Shown here in pieces: positions 1-8,643 of a stretch of DNA of 64,000 nucleotides. Where the stretch lies: positions 248,001 through 312,000 of the forward strand of contig JBDWTN010000006.1 in NCBI GenBank assembly GCA_039984955.1, written 5' to 3'. Position numbers and translations under genes: made by a program. The notes under the pieces were generated by a model. It saw only the letters and a program-made list of their open reading frames with translations. It was not told where the DNA came from and made no database searches. The DNA is from Marinobacter alexandrii. Lineage in GTDB: Bacteria; Bacteroidota; Bacteroidia; Cytophagales; Cyclobacteriaceae. The number at the start of each line of letters is the position of its first letter. Position 1 is the first letter of the stretch.

Positions 1-458
1 ATGAATTTAGCATAAAGCTTTCTCCCTTGAGGGAACGTAAAGAGGACATTGTCTTGTTTGCTCGCTATTTCTTACAGGTCGCAAATGAGAAGCTAGAGAA
101 GAATGTGATAGATTTCGAAAGAGATGCCTTAAACCTCCTAAAGTCCTATCATTGGCATGGAAATCTGCGGGAACTTGGAAATGTGATTAAGCGATCAGTC
201 TTGTTATCTCAGAATGAAACTGTTTCAATTGGTCAGCTTCCGGAAGAAATCATACATCCTAATTTGCAAGTTACCAGCACTGATATAGATGCTTTATCAG
301 GCACTTCATTGAAAGAGGTTGCAGAGATGGCTGAGAAACGGGCGATCTTGCAGGCATTAAAGAAAACGAATAACAATAAATCCAAAACAGCAGAAATGCT
401 TGATGTGGATAGAAAGACATTATACAATAAATTAAAAAGTTACAACATTGATTTCTGA
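1..458 (+). CDS. Sigma-54-dependent response regulator, C-terminal part (5' end outside window)
   Basis: The reading frame is already open at base 3, so only the last ~150 residues are visible. They hold the end of the AAA+ sigma-54 interaction domain (LSPLRERKEDI, then the WHGNLRELGNV box that matches the family's sensor II region) and a C-terminal Fis-type helix-turn-helix (NKSKTAEMLDVDRKTLYNKL). Family knowledge: such NtrC-type activators hydrolyse ATP to open sigma-54 promoters. The histidine kinase that follows overlaps this gene by 11 bp, so the two form a translationally coupled two-component pair. The receiver domain is inferred, not seen. Its target promoters cannot be told from the window. 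Confidence 0.9.
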   Translation, partial: EFSIKLSPLRERKEDIVLFARYFLQVANEKLEKNVIDFERDALNLLKSYHWHGNLRELGNVIKRSVLLSQNETVSIGQLPEEIIHPNLQVTSTDIDALSGTSLKEVAEMAEKRAILQALKKTNNNKSKTAEMLDVDRKTLYNKLKSYNIDF

Positions 459-1884
459 TGGATCTAATGAACATCTTCTGAAGAGCATTTTAGATAGTGC
501 TTTCAATGGTATCATGACTTTTAAGTCAGTGCGAAGTGAAACCGATGAAATTATAGATTTCGAATGGACTTTTACCAATGATATAGCTAGTGATATGGTG
601 GGAATTCCATCAGATAAACTTATTGGATCAAGACTTTTGCAATTAATGCCTGGTAATGAAGAGGTAGGCCTGTTTGATAAATACAAAGAAGTAGTGAAAA
701 CTGGTAAGTTTTCAACTTTTGAGCAGTACTATCCAGGAGAGGAAGTTAACAAATGGTTTCGAGTTTCTGCCGTTAAATTAAACGATGGTTTCACTGTTAC
801 ATTTCAAGATGTATCTGACCTGAAACAAGCTGTTATGGAAGTAGAAACCAGGGGAAAAAAGTACAGGAAGCTCTTTGAAGAATCTATAGATCCTATTTTC
901 CTCGCGAACGATCAATTGGTATTTATTGATACTAATTTGGCGTTTCAAAGACTATTTGTCTATGCAGAAGATGAGTTAGTTTGTATGTCATTGGAAGGTT
1001 TGTTTGCTGACAGAGGTCATTTCAATTTATTTCAAAAGAAATTTCTCGAGCAAGGAAAAGTAGAAGAATTCGAAACTATTTTACTAGATAAAGAAGGACG
1101 AAAAAAGGATTGCTTGATCAACTGTGCTCGGCTAGAAGATGAGGAGACTCGTGAGAAATCATTCATAGGAGTAGTAAGAGACCTTACAAAAAGAAAGCGC
1201 GCAGATCGAGAACTCTTGGTTGCTGAAAAATTATCCATGACGGGCAAAATATCACGAACCATCGCTCATGAAGTGAGAAACCCACTCACCAATCTCACAT
1301 TGGCTATGGAACAGCTCAAAGAAGAAATACCTGAAGACGTAGAAGATGCCGAATTGTATTTTGATATCATCAAACGGAATGCAAATCGCATTGGAAAACT
1401 CATTTCCGACTTGCTAGATTCCTCGAAACCCAAAGAACTGAAACTAGAGACACAACCTCTTAATCAAACGGTGAAGGATGCACTTAATCTCGTGAGAGAT
1501 CGCATCAACCTACTCAATATGACTCTTAAAGAGGAGTACGAAGCGGACTTACCAGACATATCTCTCGACGCGGATCAATTAAAAGTAGCACTTCTCAATT
1601 TGATGATTAATGCTATTGAAGCAATGAAAAAGGGTAAGGGAATACTAACTATCAAAACCTATTCAGAGGATGGATATCTGCATCTGGAAATAATTGATAA
1701 TGGAAAGGGCATATCGATAGAAAACCTTGAAAAGCTTTTCGAACCGTTCTATACCTCAAAAGAAGAAGGTACCGGTTTAGGACTTGTAACTGTTCAAAAT
1801 ATCATACAAAGTCACAAAGGGGAGATCAAAGCAGAAAGTGAGGATGGCAAAGGCACTACTTTCAAGATCAACTTTCCTGTATGA
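448..1884 (+). CDS. PAS-domain sensor histidine kinase (NtrB-like)
   Basis: 478 residues. Two PAS domains (about 5-120 and 130-260), then a HisKA dimerisation domain with the phospho-accepting histidine in IAHEVRNPLTN (~272) and a HATPase domain with NLMINAIEAM (N box), DNGKGI (G1) and GTGLGLV (G2). There is no membrane segment, so it should act in the cytoplasm. It probably phosphorylates the sigma-54 activator encoded just upstream. The start taken is the TTG at 448, inside the previous gene; the next in-frame ATG is at residue 19 and would shorten the first PAS domain. The signal sensed by the PAS domains is unknown. Confidence 0.9.
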   Translation: MISDGSNEHLLKSILDSAFNGIMTFKSVRSETDEIIDFEWTFTNDIASDMVGIPSDKLIGSRLLQLMPGNEEVGLFDKYKEVVKTGKFSTFEQYYPGEEVNKWFRVSAVKLNDGFTVTFQDVSDLKQAVMEVETRGKKYRKLFEESIDPIFLANDQLVFIDTNLAFQRLFVYAEDELVCMSLEGLFADRGHFNLFQKKFLEQGKVEEFETILLDKEGRKKDCLINCARLEDEETREKSFIGVVRDLTKRKRADRELLVAEKLSMTGKISRTIAHEVRNPLTNLTLAMEQLKEEIPEDVEDAELYFDIIKRNANRIGKLISDLLDSSKPKELKLETQPLNQTVKDALNLVRDRINLLNMTLKEEYEADLPDISLDADQLKVALLNLMINAIEAMKKGKGILTIKTYSEDGYLHLEIIDNGKGISIENLEKLFEPFYTSKEEGTGLGLVTVQNIIQSHKGEIKAESEDGKGTTFKINFPV

Positions 1885-2051
1885 CTGGATTACTGAAGAA
1901 TGGAGTAATCCTGTGTTCAAATTTTTAGCAATAGAACCATTGTACATCATATGACCATGCTCTAAGTAATGAGTATAATTCCTCTTATCATTATGAATAA
2001 AAATGCCAGATGATCTACAACCACCTGGCATTTCCTCAATTGAGTAAAAGG

Positions 2052-2210
2052 CTATGAGAATACATCTGTCACCAAAGAAAGAATTAAGAGCACAATGAAT
2101 ATGAAAAAGAATATTCTCGCAACTCCTGCCGCTCCTCTTGCTACTTTAGTAAAGCCTAGAATTCCAGCAACGAATGCCACAATGATGAAAATAATTGTCC
2201 ATGTTAACAT
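2052..2210 (-). CDS. UPF0391 / DUF1328 small membrane protein
   Basis: A 52-residue protein (MLTWTIIFIIVAFVAGILGF start, then TKVARGAAGVARIFFF) with two hydrophobic helices joined by a short glycine/alanine-rich turn. This matches the UPF0391 (YtjA) family in length, in the LGF motif and in the GxAGxAxI-FF pattern. These proteins sit in the inner membrane and are often stress-induced; the biochemical role is unknown. It stands alone, facing left, and is shorter than most annotation cut-offs. The ATG at 2210 begins exactly where family members start. Confidence 0.85.
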   Translation of the reverse strand: MLTWTIIFIIVAFVAGILGFTKVARGAAGVARIFFFIFIVLLILSLVTDVFS

Positions 2211-2228
2211 AGTAATTGTGTTTAGTGA

Positions 2229-2651
2229 TTAAATTAACTTTATTGATTTTAGAGCCTTAGAAAGAGCTAGTCTCTTATTCTGGTCAAATACTTCTATCCA
2301 TTTCACTTCCATTGATTTCAAATATTCTTGACCAGCCAGAGGTGTACAAAAACCATAGATCTGAGCTATTTTTTACAGGAACTCTCTGTCTTGAGCACGA
2401 TCTCCACGTACTGTCTTTTGTATGTCTTGAAGCACCGTATCAGATTCTTTTACAAATGAATGACTGTGATCATTAGTAGAGAAAACAAATAATCCTTTAA
2501 AGTCATAGAATCTTCCCGTTTCATTAAGGAGTGTCTTGATTCCGTTTCCTTTTCTAAAGAAAACCTTGACCGGATAACCTCTGTTTTTCATTTTATGCTT
2601 CAATAATTTGATTTCAGAAAGAACAGATTGTTTTGCATAAGGAAATGACAT
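2229..2651 (-). pseudogene. Hypothetical reading frame interrupted by an in-frame TAA
   Basis: An unrecognised frame reads from ATG 2651 (or TTG 2678) to a TAA at 2373-2375 (about 92 residues, charged, with a central FYDFKGLFVFSTND segment). The same frame then continues for 47 more codons without a stop (KIAQIYGFCTPLAGQEYLKS... to 2229) and still looks like protein, with a balanced helix-like composition. Either a 140-residue gene has been cut by a nonsense mutation, or the real gene ends at 2373 and the rest is chance. It lies just behind the porin-like gene on the same strand. I do not recognise the family. Confidence 0.4.
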
Positions 2652-2667
2652 TCTTGATAGATTATAA

Positions 2668-3276
2668 TTAAAATCCAAGTGCGATATACACCTGTCCTAC
2701 AACATTTTTGGAATCCCCAAGAAGGTCTTGTGCTGAAGAGGATTTAGCTATTTCAGTCAAGCCAAGATTATACCTTAGCCCAATTTGCAGAGCGCTCAAA
2801 TTAACTCCTACTCCTGCCGCCACTCCAAAATCTAAGGACTCAAAATTATCTCTATCTAATTCCTGAAAACTGGATCCGAAATCTCCTTCAGAAGAAGTAT
2901 TTGCTCCTAGGAGTAGGGCAGCATAGCCACCGGCGTGTATCTCAAGGATATCAGCCACTTTAAAATTTAACAAGACGGGTAATTGCAGATAATTCAAATT
3001 AAAATCTACTTCGCCATCAAAAGGACCACTATTGTACGTTGTACGATTTCCTGCCGTGGTGTACAGTAACTCTGTTTGAAGAGCAGTTGCTTCACCTAAT
3101 GGTGTTTGGCCAAATACCCCGATATGAAATCCTGGCCTAATTTTTCGGTCTTCAACATCATCTACATATAAACTGCTATAGTTAAATCCGCCCTTTATAC
3201 CAGATCTAAAGTTTTGAGCATGTGCGCCGATCACTAGAACAAGGCAAGAAGTGAGTAAAAATAATTTTATTTTCAT
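2668..3276 (-). CDS. Outer-membrane beta-barrel protein (OMP_b-brl_2 type)
   Basis: 202 residues with a clear signal peptide (MKIKLFLLTSCLVLVIGAHAQ) and the barrel start FRSGIKGGFNYSS, followed by alternating aromatic/aliphatic strands and a terminal aromatic residue (YIALGF). This is the PF13568-like eight-stranded barrel common in Bacteroidota. The function is not assignable; members are usually small porin-like or structural proteins. The spacing to the following leftward frame (2651) suggests possible co-transcription. The length is typical. Confidence 0.8.
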   Translation of the reverse strand: MKIKLFLLTSCLVLVIGAHAQNFRSGIKGGFNYSSLYVDDVEDRKIRPGFHIGVFGQTPLGEATALQTELLYTTAGNRTTYNSGPFDGEVDFNLNYLQLPVLLNFKVADILEIHAGGYAALLLGANTSSEGDFGSSFQELDRDNFESLDFGVAAGVGVNLSALQIGLRYNLGLTEIAKSSSAQDLLGDSKNVVGQVYIALGF

Positions 3277-3502
3277 AACTAATTGTTTGGTTTTGCTAGT
3301 TGTATTGAGAAAACCATTCCAGAAGCTATATTCTCTCTCGGAGACCTATTTCAAGATCAATCTGTAGAGAATTCTACACACCTGTGTGGACAATTGACCT
3401 CAAAATATTTCAGATTAATGTGAATACTGCGAATTGGCAGTGTGGCATGAATATTCCACTGTACAAGAAGAATTTAATAATATTAATGCAACTAATAAAG
3501 CT

Positions 3503-3898
3503 ATGATTTTGAATAGAATGACAACAAGTTTTTCAGTGATTATGATGATTTTCATCTTCTCATGCTCTACCCAAAAGAAAAGTGATTTATCTGAAGAATT
3601 TCGACAACAAAAAGAAGAGATGGTAGAGGAATTTGAAAAATTAGAAGCCAACATTGATGATGCTATCGATGACATTGAAGATAAAATGAATATCAATGAA
3701 GGTCCGGTTGAGAGAAATCTGGAAGAAGCCAAAGAAGATCTGGAAGAAAAGAAAAAAGATATTCAACGCTCCTTGTCTAAAGCAAAGAATGCGACGGAAG
3801 AAAATTGGAAAGAAATAAAGAAAGAGACAGGTGATATTTTTAATGATATAGAGTCAGAATTCAATGAATTGAAGAAAAATATTGATTCAAAACTTTAA
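3503..3898 (+). CDS. Coiled-coil lipoprotein, hypothetical
   Basis: From ATG 3503 the protein has a hydrophobic leader ending in the lipobox IFSC, then about 110 strongly charged residues (repeated E/K/D heptads, DDIEDKMN, EEAKEDLEEKKKDIQ) that predict a long coiled coil. A longer in-frame start at 3434 would put 23 polar residues in front of the signal and is unlikely. It is probably a periplasmic or outer-membrane-anchored rod. It precedes csbD-like and mscS genes on the same strand, in a group with a cell-envelope or osmotic stress flavour. No named family was recognised. Confidence 0.7.
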   Translation: MILNRMTTSFSVIMMIFIFSCSTQKKSDLSEEFRQQKEEMVEEFEKLEANIDDAIDDIEDKMNINEGPVERNLEEAKEDLEEKKKDIQRSLSKAKNATEENWKEIKKETGDIFNDIESEFNELKKNIDSKL

Positions 3899-3957
3899 GA
3901 AATCACTGAATAATTCTTGCCTGCAAGTAAAAATATTTATAACAAAAATTGATAAAA

Positions 3958-4152
3958 ATGGATCTTACATTAAAAGGAAATTGGAACATTATACAGGGAA
4001 AATTGAAAGCTAAATATGGTGAACTCACCGATGATGATTTAGTTATGGTAAAGGGTGAAGAAGATCAAATGATTGGAAGACTACAAAAAAGACTCGGTAA
4101 AACCAAAGATGAAATTGTGAGAGAGTTGAGTAGTTTAATAGAAGTAAAATAA
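3958..4152 (+). CDS. CsbD-family stress protein
   Basis: 64 residues from ATG 3958: LKGNWNIIQGKLKAKYGELTDDDL followed by a second helix with KGEEDQMIGRLQKRLG. The paired patterns GNWN..GK.K..YG.LTD.DL and EDQ..G.LQ..LG are diagnostic for CsbD-like hydrophilic proteins, which accumulate under general stress; their molecular activity is unknown. The gene is 4 bp from mscS, so the two are very probably one transcript. A second, more divergent relative is encoded at 12434. Confidence 0.9.
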   Translation: MDLTLKGNWNIIQGKLKAKYGELTDDDLVMVKGEEDQMIGRLQKRLGKTKDEIVRELSSLIEVK

Positions 4153-4156
4153 TACC

Positions 4157-5065
4157 ATGAAATTCGATTTAAAAGAAGCTTGGAATATAGCAGTAGGCAA
4201 AATCGAAAATTGGTTTGAATCTTTAGCTGCCATGGTACCTAATTTGGTGGTGGCAGCTATCATATTCATTCTCTTCTTTATTCTAGCGCGTTTTGCGAGA
4301 AGACTCTCAGGGAAAGTTATAAGAAAGTTTTCTAACAGGACGGCCGTCAATGCTCTTGCCACAACAATATTTCAGATACTAATTCTCGGAGCTGGGCTAA
4401 TCATCGTCTTAAATGTTTTAGACTTGGAGCAAGCTGTCACCTCTTTGCTTGCAGGTGCCGGTATCATTGGATTAGCACTTGGTTTTGCTTTTCAGGACAT
4501 TGCTGCAAACTTTATTTCAGGTATTCTAATGGCATTCAGGCAGCCCATTAAGGTTGGAGATATTGTGGAAACCAATGACTATATGGGTGAGGTGGAGAAG
4601 ATTGATTTAAGGGTTACCACAATTCGTACTTTTCAGGGATTACATGTATTAATCCCCAATAAGGAAGTCTTTCAGAATCCATTAAAGAACTATACTAAAA
4701 CTCATGAGAGACGAATTGACTTATCAGTTGGTGTTTCATACGCTGATGATTTGGAAAAGGTCAGGGACATAGCCGAAAAGACAATTAAAAAACTTCCTTT
4801 CCTATTGGATGGAAAAGAGGTTAATCTTTTTTATAATGAATTTGGAGATAGTTCTATAAATTTTGAAATCATGTTCTGGATAAAATATCCAGGGCAAGCT
4901 GGGTTTCTCAAGGCCAGGAGTGAAGCGATCATCGCCATTAAGAAAGCATTTGATGAAAATCAAATTACAATTCCATTCCCCATCCGCACATTAGATTTTG
5001 GAATTAAAGGAGGTGAGAGGCTCTCAGAGATGGAAATTTTAAAAGAAAATCAAGAATCTTCATAA
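4157..5065 (+). CDS. mscS: Small-conductance mechanosensitive ion channel
   Basis: 302 residues. Three N-terminal membrane segments (about 25-48, 68-92, 97-120), the last being the pore-lining TM3 with alternating Gly/Ala (GAGIIGLALGFAFQDI), then the soluble beta domain (VGDIVETNDYMGEVEKIDLR, TTIRTFQGLHVLIPN) and an alpha/beta C-terminal domain. It should release solutes on hypo-osmotic shock from the inner membrane. Length and motif order match MscS. It is preceded by csbD at 4 bp and followed by a small unknown gene at 16 bp, so it is probably within a stress operon. Confidence 0.93.
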   Translation: MKFDLKEAWNIAVGKIENWFESLAAMVPNLVVAAIIFILFFILARFARRLSGKVIRKFSNRTAVNALATTIFQILILGAGLIIVLNVLDLEQAVTSLLAGAGIIGLALGFAFQDIAANFISGILMAFRQPIKVGDIVETNDYMGEVEKIDLRVTTIRTFQGLHVLIPNKEVFQNPLKNYTKTHERRIDLSVGVSYADDLEKVRDIAEKTIKKLPFLLDGKEVNLFYNEFGDSSINFEIMFWIKYPGQAGFLKARSEAIIAIKKAFDENQITIPFPIRTLDFGIKGGERLSEMEILKENQESS

Positions 5066-5081
5066 TTTCAATATTCGAGGT

Positions 5082-5477
5082 ATGGGAGAAATAAAAAAGG
5101 GAATCTTTCGATTAATCCTTGGTTTGTTAATTGCTAAATCTAGGTATACTGAAGTGATGACTCAAAGCAACGAAAATGATGGATTAAAGCCACTTTTAGA
5201 AGAGGCGAAAGACCAGAAAGATCTTCAAGCCCTTGAAATATGTCGTCTTTTTAATATCGATCAGTCTAAAGCTATATCCCCTGAAATGATCAAGCACGAA
5301 ATATCAAAAAAGGATAGTGAAGACTCTATAGAACAATTGATCATAGCGAATGAAGAGCTATTGAAAGATTTATATCAAGCTGCCTTAATGGATAACGAAA
5401 TGAATGCATTCGAATCTTTTGTGCTTTCCAATCATTTAAAAACTGAAGAGATTCTTTTAAAGAAAATAATTTCTTAG
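5082..5477 (+). CDS. Hypothetical helical protein in the mscS cluster
   Basis: 131 residues with no family I can name. The first ~20 residues are mildly hydrophobic (GIFRLILGLLIAKS). The remainder is predicted helical, with acidic, leucine-rich stretches (EQLIIANEELLKDLYQAALMDNEMNAF) reminiscent of a small helical bundle. An internal ATG at 5157 would remove the hydrophobic start. It lies 16 bp after mscS and 8 bp before the AI-2E-type permease, so it is likely co-transcribed with them. Confidence 0.6.
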   Translation: MGEIKKGIFRLILGLLIAKSRYTEVMTQSNENDGLKPLLEEAKDQKDLQALEICRLFNIDQSKAISPEMIKHEISKKDSEDSIEQLIIANEELLKDLYQAALMDNEMNAFESFVLSNHLKTEEILLKKIIS

Positions 5478-5485
5478 AATAAGCT

Positions 5486-6564
5486 ATGACTGTAGAAAAA
5501 TCAAACAAAGAACAATCGATGGATCTGTCTTTTCAGCAGATTTTTCTAGGTATAGGATGTATGGTGGGCATTGTCACCATTCTGTATTTTGGTAGTGCTA
5601 TTTTAATTCCCATTTCTATTGCTTTACTTATCTCTTTCATCTTGTATCCCATCTGTTTAAAAATAGAATCTTGGGGAATAAAGAGAATTTTGGCAACCAC
5701 ATTAACTATGGGCATTATCACTGCTGTGTTAGCAGGATTAGTATTTCTTCTGTCTTCTCAAATTGCCTCTATTGCTGAAGAACTCTCAAATTTTGAAGTG
5801 AAACTAAAAGAAGTTTTCAGTGCTACCGTCAAATATTTAAACAGAAATATTTCTCTTATTCCTGATATAAATCAAAAAAAATAATTGATCAGGGGGAGGA
5901 TTTGATGAAAGAGTCTGAGGGATCTATTGTGACCAGTACGTTGAGTCAAACAAGTACTATTTTCTCGGGAGCATTAATGTCTTTTGTTTATACGTTCTTG
6001 CTACTCATCTATCGTGGCGGGCTCAAGCAAGTCGCACAGCGGTTTGCGAAAAAAAACAACAAAGAGTTGGTAGGAAAAATGCTAGGTGAGATGCAAAAGG
6101 TAGGTCAATCATACTTATTTGGAATGGGTATCATGATCTCGATTTTAGGTGTAGCCAATACGATCATTCTATTATTATTTGGCTTAGATAACGCTATCTT
6201 TTTTGGTTTCCTAGCTGCTCTTTTAGCAATTATTCCTTACGTAGGAACCACTATTGGTGCGGCCATCCCAATTATCTATGCGCTCATGACCAATGATTCT
6301 TTATGGACTCCTATAGGTATCATGATATCTTTTTGGGCGGTCCAGGTAGTAGAAAGTAATTACCTAAGTCCTAAAATTGTTGGTGGTAACTTAAATGTCA
6401 ATGCATTAGCGGCAATTGTTAGCTTAATTATTGGAAATTCTCTATGGGGAGTTGCTGGTATGGCTCTATTTCTACCATTTACTGCCATATTTAGGGTTTT
6501 CTGTAGTTATCATCGCCCATTAAAATCCATTAGTCTTCTTCTAGATGAAAAATTGAAAGTTTAA
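5486..6564 (+). pseudogene. AI-2E family permease, split by a -1 frameshift at an A8 tract
   Basis: The first frame (5486-5884) encodes the N-terminal membrane helices of an AI-2E/PerM transporter and stops at TAA directly after eight consecutive A bases (5874-5881). The rest of the family (LYRGGLKQVAQRFAKKN, then IIPYVGTTIGAAIPI) continues in the -1 frame to 6564. Re-reading one A after CAA AAA AAA gives ATA ATT GAT and restores a protein of about 359 residues, the normal family length. It may be a genuine pseudogene, a sequencing error in a homopolymer, or functional slippage on the A-run. If functional it is an inner-membrane exporter of unknown substrate. Confidence 0.8.
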
Positions 6565-6865
6565 CAAAAGATATTGATATTTCTGCAGGCTGAATTTTTT
6601 TACATAAACTAAGATTACTTAGCATATTACAGAATATTCTTTCCCTTATAAATGTTACGTTTGTTTTCAAGTGACCTTGTTCTTCCAGATTGGCCCATAT
6701 AATAAAATTATATTTGATGTAATCTGTAAAATTCACCAGGTCTTTTCCCATATTTTCACTATCCCCATCTTTTCTATTTTTGTCAAAACAATCGGACTGT
6801 TTATTCAAAGTTATCTTGCTGCAGAATAGTTGTTTGCTACTCATAGTGTTGTTAAAAGAAATGTT
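6565..6865. other. 301-bp interval with no supported gene
   Basis: AT-rich sequence between the AI-2E permease and the DUF748-like gene, which face each other's ends. A leftward frame of 104 codons covers most of it but runs into the permease coding sequence, has no recognisable motif and is rich in Cys, Ile and Asn, as expected for chance frames. I saw no convincing hairpin terminator. Confidence 0.4.
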
Positions 6866-7936
6866 TCATACTTCTTCCTTTGCTTTTTCTTTCGAACCAA
6901 AATCAATTGTGCCATCAGTATTTTTCTTAAATGCTTCTATAAATGCATTGGAGAAAATATTCAATACAGTAGGAATAACTTTTGAATTGGGATTTTCAAC
7001 ACTTCCAGTCAATGGTACCTTTGTCGCAAATTGATTTTTCTTTTGATTTTCGAAAATTTCAATAATTAGTCCTGCAAATGATTCCCATATCAATTCAAGT
7101 GGTTGTTCCTTATCCTTTTGGAAATCAACCAGCTTAATGTCTCTAACGATTGGCTTTACGTATCCTTCTAGTTGACCATCGTTGACAACTATCTCACTAT
7201 ATAAATTGAACGTCCCTTCCTCTGCATCAATTTTTGCATAAGCCTTTAAGAAATCGTTTAAGTCCTTCAATTGTACATCTTCGAACTTTAATTCAATATC
7301 CATGTCAGGGGTCTGCTTTAATACATTCAAATCTCCAGAAAGACTCAGTCTACCATTTCCAATAGACACTGCTGAACCTTTAATCTTTGAAGGCAGTAAT
7401 TTTTCTTCAGAATCAGTATTAGAGAGATTTGTTGCTTCGATATTTACACTTTGCATATATAGATTTATCTGAGGCTCACTTTGAAAGTTTTTGAAAAAAA
7501 TGCGACTATCACTAACTGCCAATTTGTTAATCTGGAGAGGAATTAACTTCTTGAGCGGTACTGTCCAATCCACATCTTCACCGTATTGTGTTTCATTGGT
7601 ATTTTCTGCCCCCACCATGGTGAGTGTACTTTTAATCAAATCTACTTCTCCTACAATAGCTCCATCAAGTAATGCATTCCATTGAAGGGATAGTTCAATC
7701 CGATGTGAAGAAAAAAGAGGTACATGAACACTGCTATCAGATTTAAATATTTGTAAACTGTCTATAGCATAAGCTCCTTTATAAAGTTGTAGGTCCACAT
7801 CCTTTATTGAACCAGAATAGCCAGGCAAGTCATTCAAAACTTGATTAACATATCGTGTAAGGAAGTAAGGAAGAGAAATTCTAACCAGAATTAGAAAAAT
7901 GAAAATACTGAGTGTTATTTTAAATACCTTCTTCAT
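6866..7936 (-). CDS. DUF748 / AsmA-like membrane-anchored protein
   Basis: 356 residues with one N-terminal membrane anchor (FKITLSIFIFLILVRISLPYF, residues ~5-25) and a long periplasmic beta-rich region (VNQVLNDLPGYSGSIKDVDL, LSGDLNVLKQTPDMDIELKF). The pattern resembles DUF748/AsmA-like proteins, which form beta-taco folds and are linked to lipid or envelope homeostasis. The specific role here is unknown. A small lipoprotein gene precedes it by 10 bp on the same strand, suggesting one transcript. Confidence 0.75.
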   Translation of the reverse strand: MKKVFKITLSIFIFLILVRISLPYFLTRYVNQVLNDLPGYSGSIKDVDLQLYKGAYAIDSLQIFKSDSSVHVPLFSSHRIELSLQWNALLDGAIVGEVDLIKSTLTMVGAENTNETQYGEDVDWTVPLKKLIPLQINKLAVSDSRIFFKNFQSEPQINLYMQSVNIEATNLSNTDSEEKLLPSKIKGSAVSIGNGRLSLSGDLNVLKQTPDMDIELKFEDVQLKDLNDFLKAYAKIDAEEGTFNLYSEIVVNDGQLEGYVKPIVRDIKLVDFQKDKEQPLELIWESFAGLIIEIFENQKKNQFATKVPLTGSVENPNSKVIPTVLNIFSNAFIEAFKKNTDGTIDFGSKEKAKEEV

Positions 7937-7946
7937 TTGTTCAAAA

Positions 7947-8294
7947 TTATTGGGAATCTGAAGTTTCTAATTCTTGAAGTGATTTCATTAAGTCCTCACT
8001 TTTTTTAAGATTTCTTCTAAGGTCTCTAACAACCAATTTAAGTGAGTCAAGCTTTAGAGACTTTAAATCAAGTGCTTCTTCTTGCTTGTAAAGCAATCCA
8101 TCTTTTTCAAATTCCGTATTGGTCAACTTGTATTCCTGAAACGTGCTGTCAACACTTAAACGAGCAATCTCTTGAAGTGCTGCATCATATTTTTTCTGGC
8201 TGACACACCCTATAACTAAAACCAATAGAAAAAGGATAATAGAAATCGAAAAAAAAGTCGAACCAAAGAATTTTTTATATGTGTATTTCATCAT
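7947..8294 (-). CDS. Small coiled-coil lipoprotein
   Basis: 115 residues. Hydrophobic leader with lipobox VIGC at about residue 30, then CVSQKKYDAALQEIARL and leucine/lysine heptads. The CVSxKKYDxxL start is typical of the N-terminal part of OmpA-like or gliding-associated lipoproteins in Bacteroidota, here without the OmpA peptidoglycan-binding domain. It is probably an outer-membrane lipoprotein with a coiled coil, expressed together with the DUF748-like gene 10 bp downstream. Confidence 0.65.
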   Translation of the reverse strand: MMKYTYKKFFGSTFFSISIILFLLVLVIGCVSQKKYDAALQEIARLSVDSTFQEYKLTNTEFEKDGLLYKQEEALDLKSLKLDSLKLVVRDLRRNLKKSEDLMKSLQELETSDSQ

Positions 8295-8643
8295 TCAAAT
8301 GTTTTTAGCATCTAATGAAAAAAATAAGCCAAACAAAAATTGTCTTGAAATGAGATTATTTGTAGTTGAATTGGGGAATGAGTGTGTTCCTATTCCTCAA
8401 TGTGTAGAATTATTGCTACACATTCTTTTCTGTATTTGTTCATTGAATGTTTTTCATTATTAGTATCCTTTTTTCTACTTAATAAGGTAGATAGAACAAT
8501 TATGAAAAATCTATGTACGTATGAGTAATTCACTTTTTTCCGAAATAAGCAACCTTTCACTCGAAGATGTCATCTATTAGAGCGCAGCTCTATTTCAATT
8601 ATCGAATAGAGATCAATCGTCAGGACTAAAAAAAGGAAACCCA
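8295..8643. other. 349-bp intergenic region with a bidirectional hairpin at 8399-8424
   Basis: The region separates two divergent genes (the lipoprotein at 8294 and the permease at 8644). It contains a perfect 9-bp stem AATGTGTAG / CTACACATT (8399-8407 and 8416-8424) with an 8-nt loop, followed by a pyrimidine-rich stretch. Closer to the permease there is a weaker stem CTCTATT / AATAGAG near 8590. No gene longer than 60 codons looks real here. Confidence 0.45.

Noticed and set aside
6530-6844. Leftward 104-codon open frame
   Set aside because: It overlaps the end of the AI-2E permease, has chance-like composition (Cys, Asn, Ile rich) and no recognisable motif or promoter.
8281-8463. Rightward 60-codon frame antisense to the lipoprotein start
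   Set aside because: It lies across the 9-bp hairpin and has no family resemblance; the intergenic reading is simpler.
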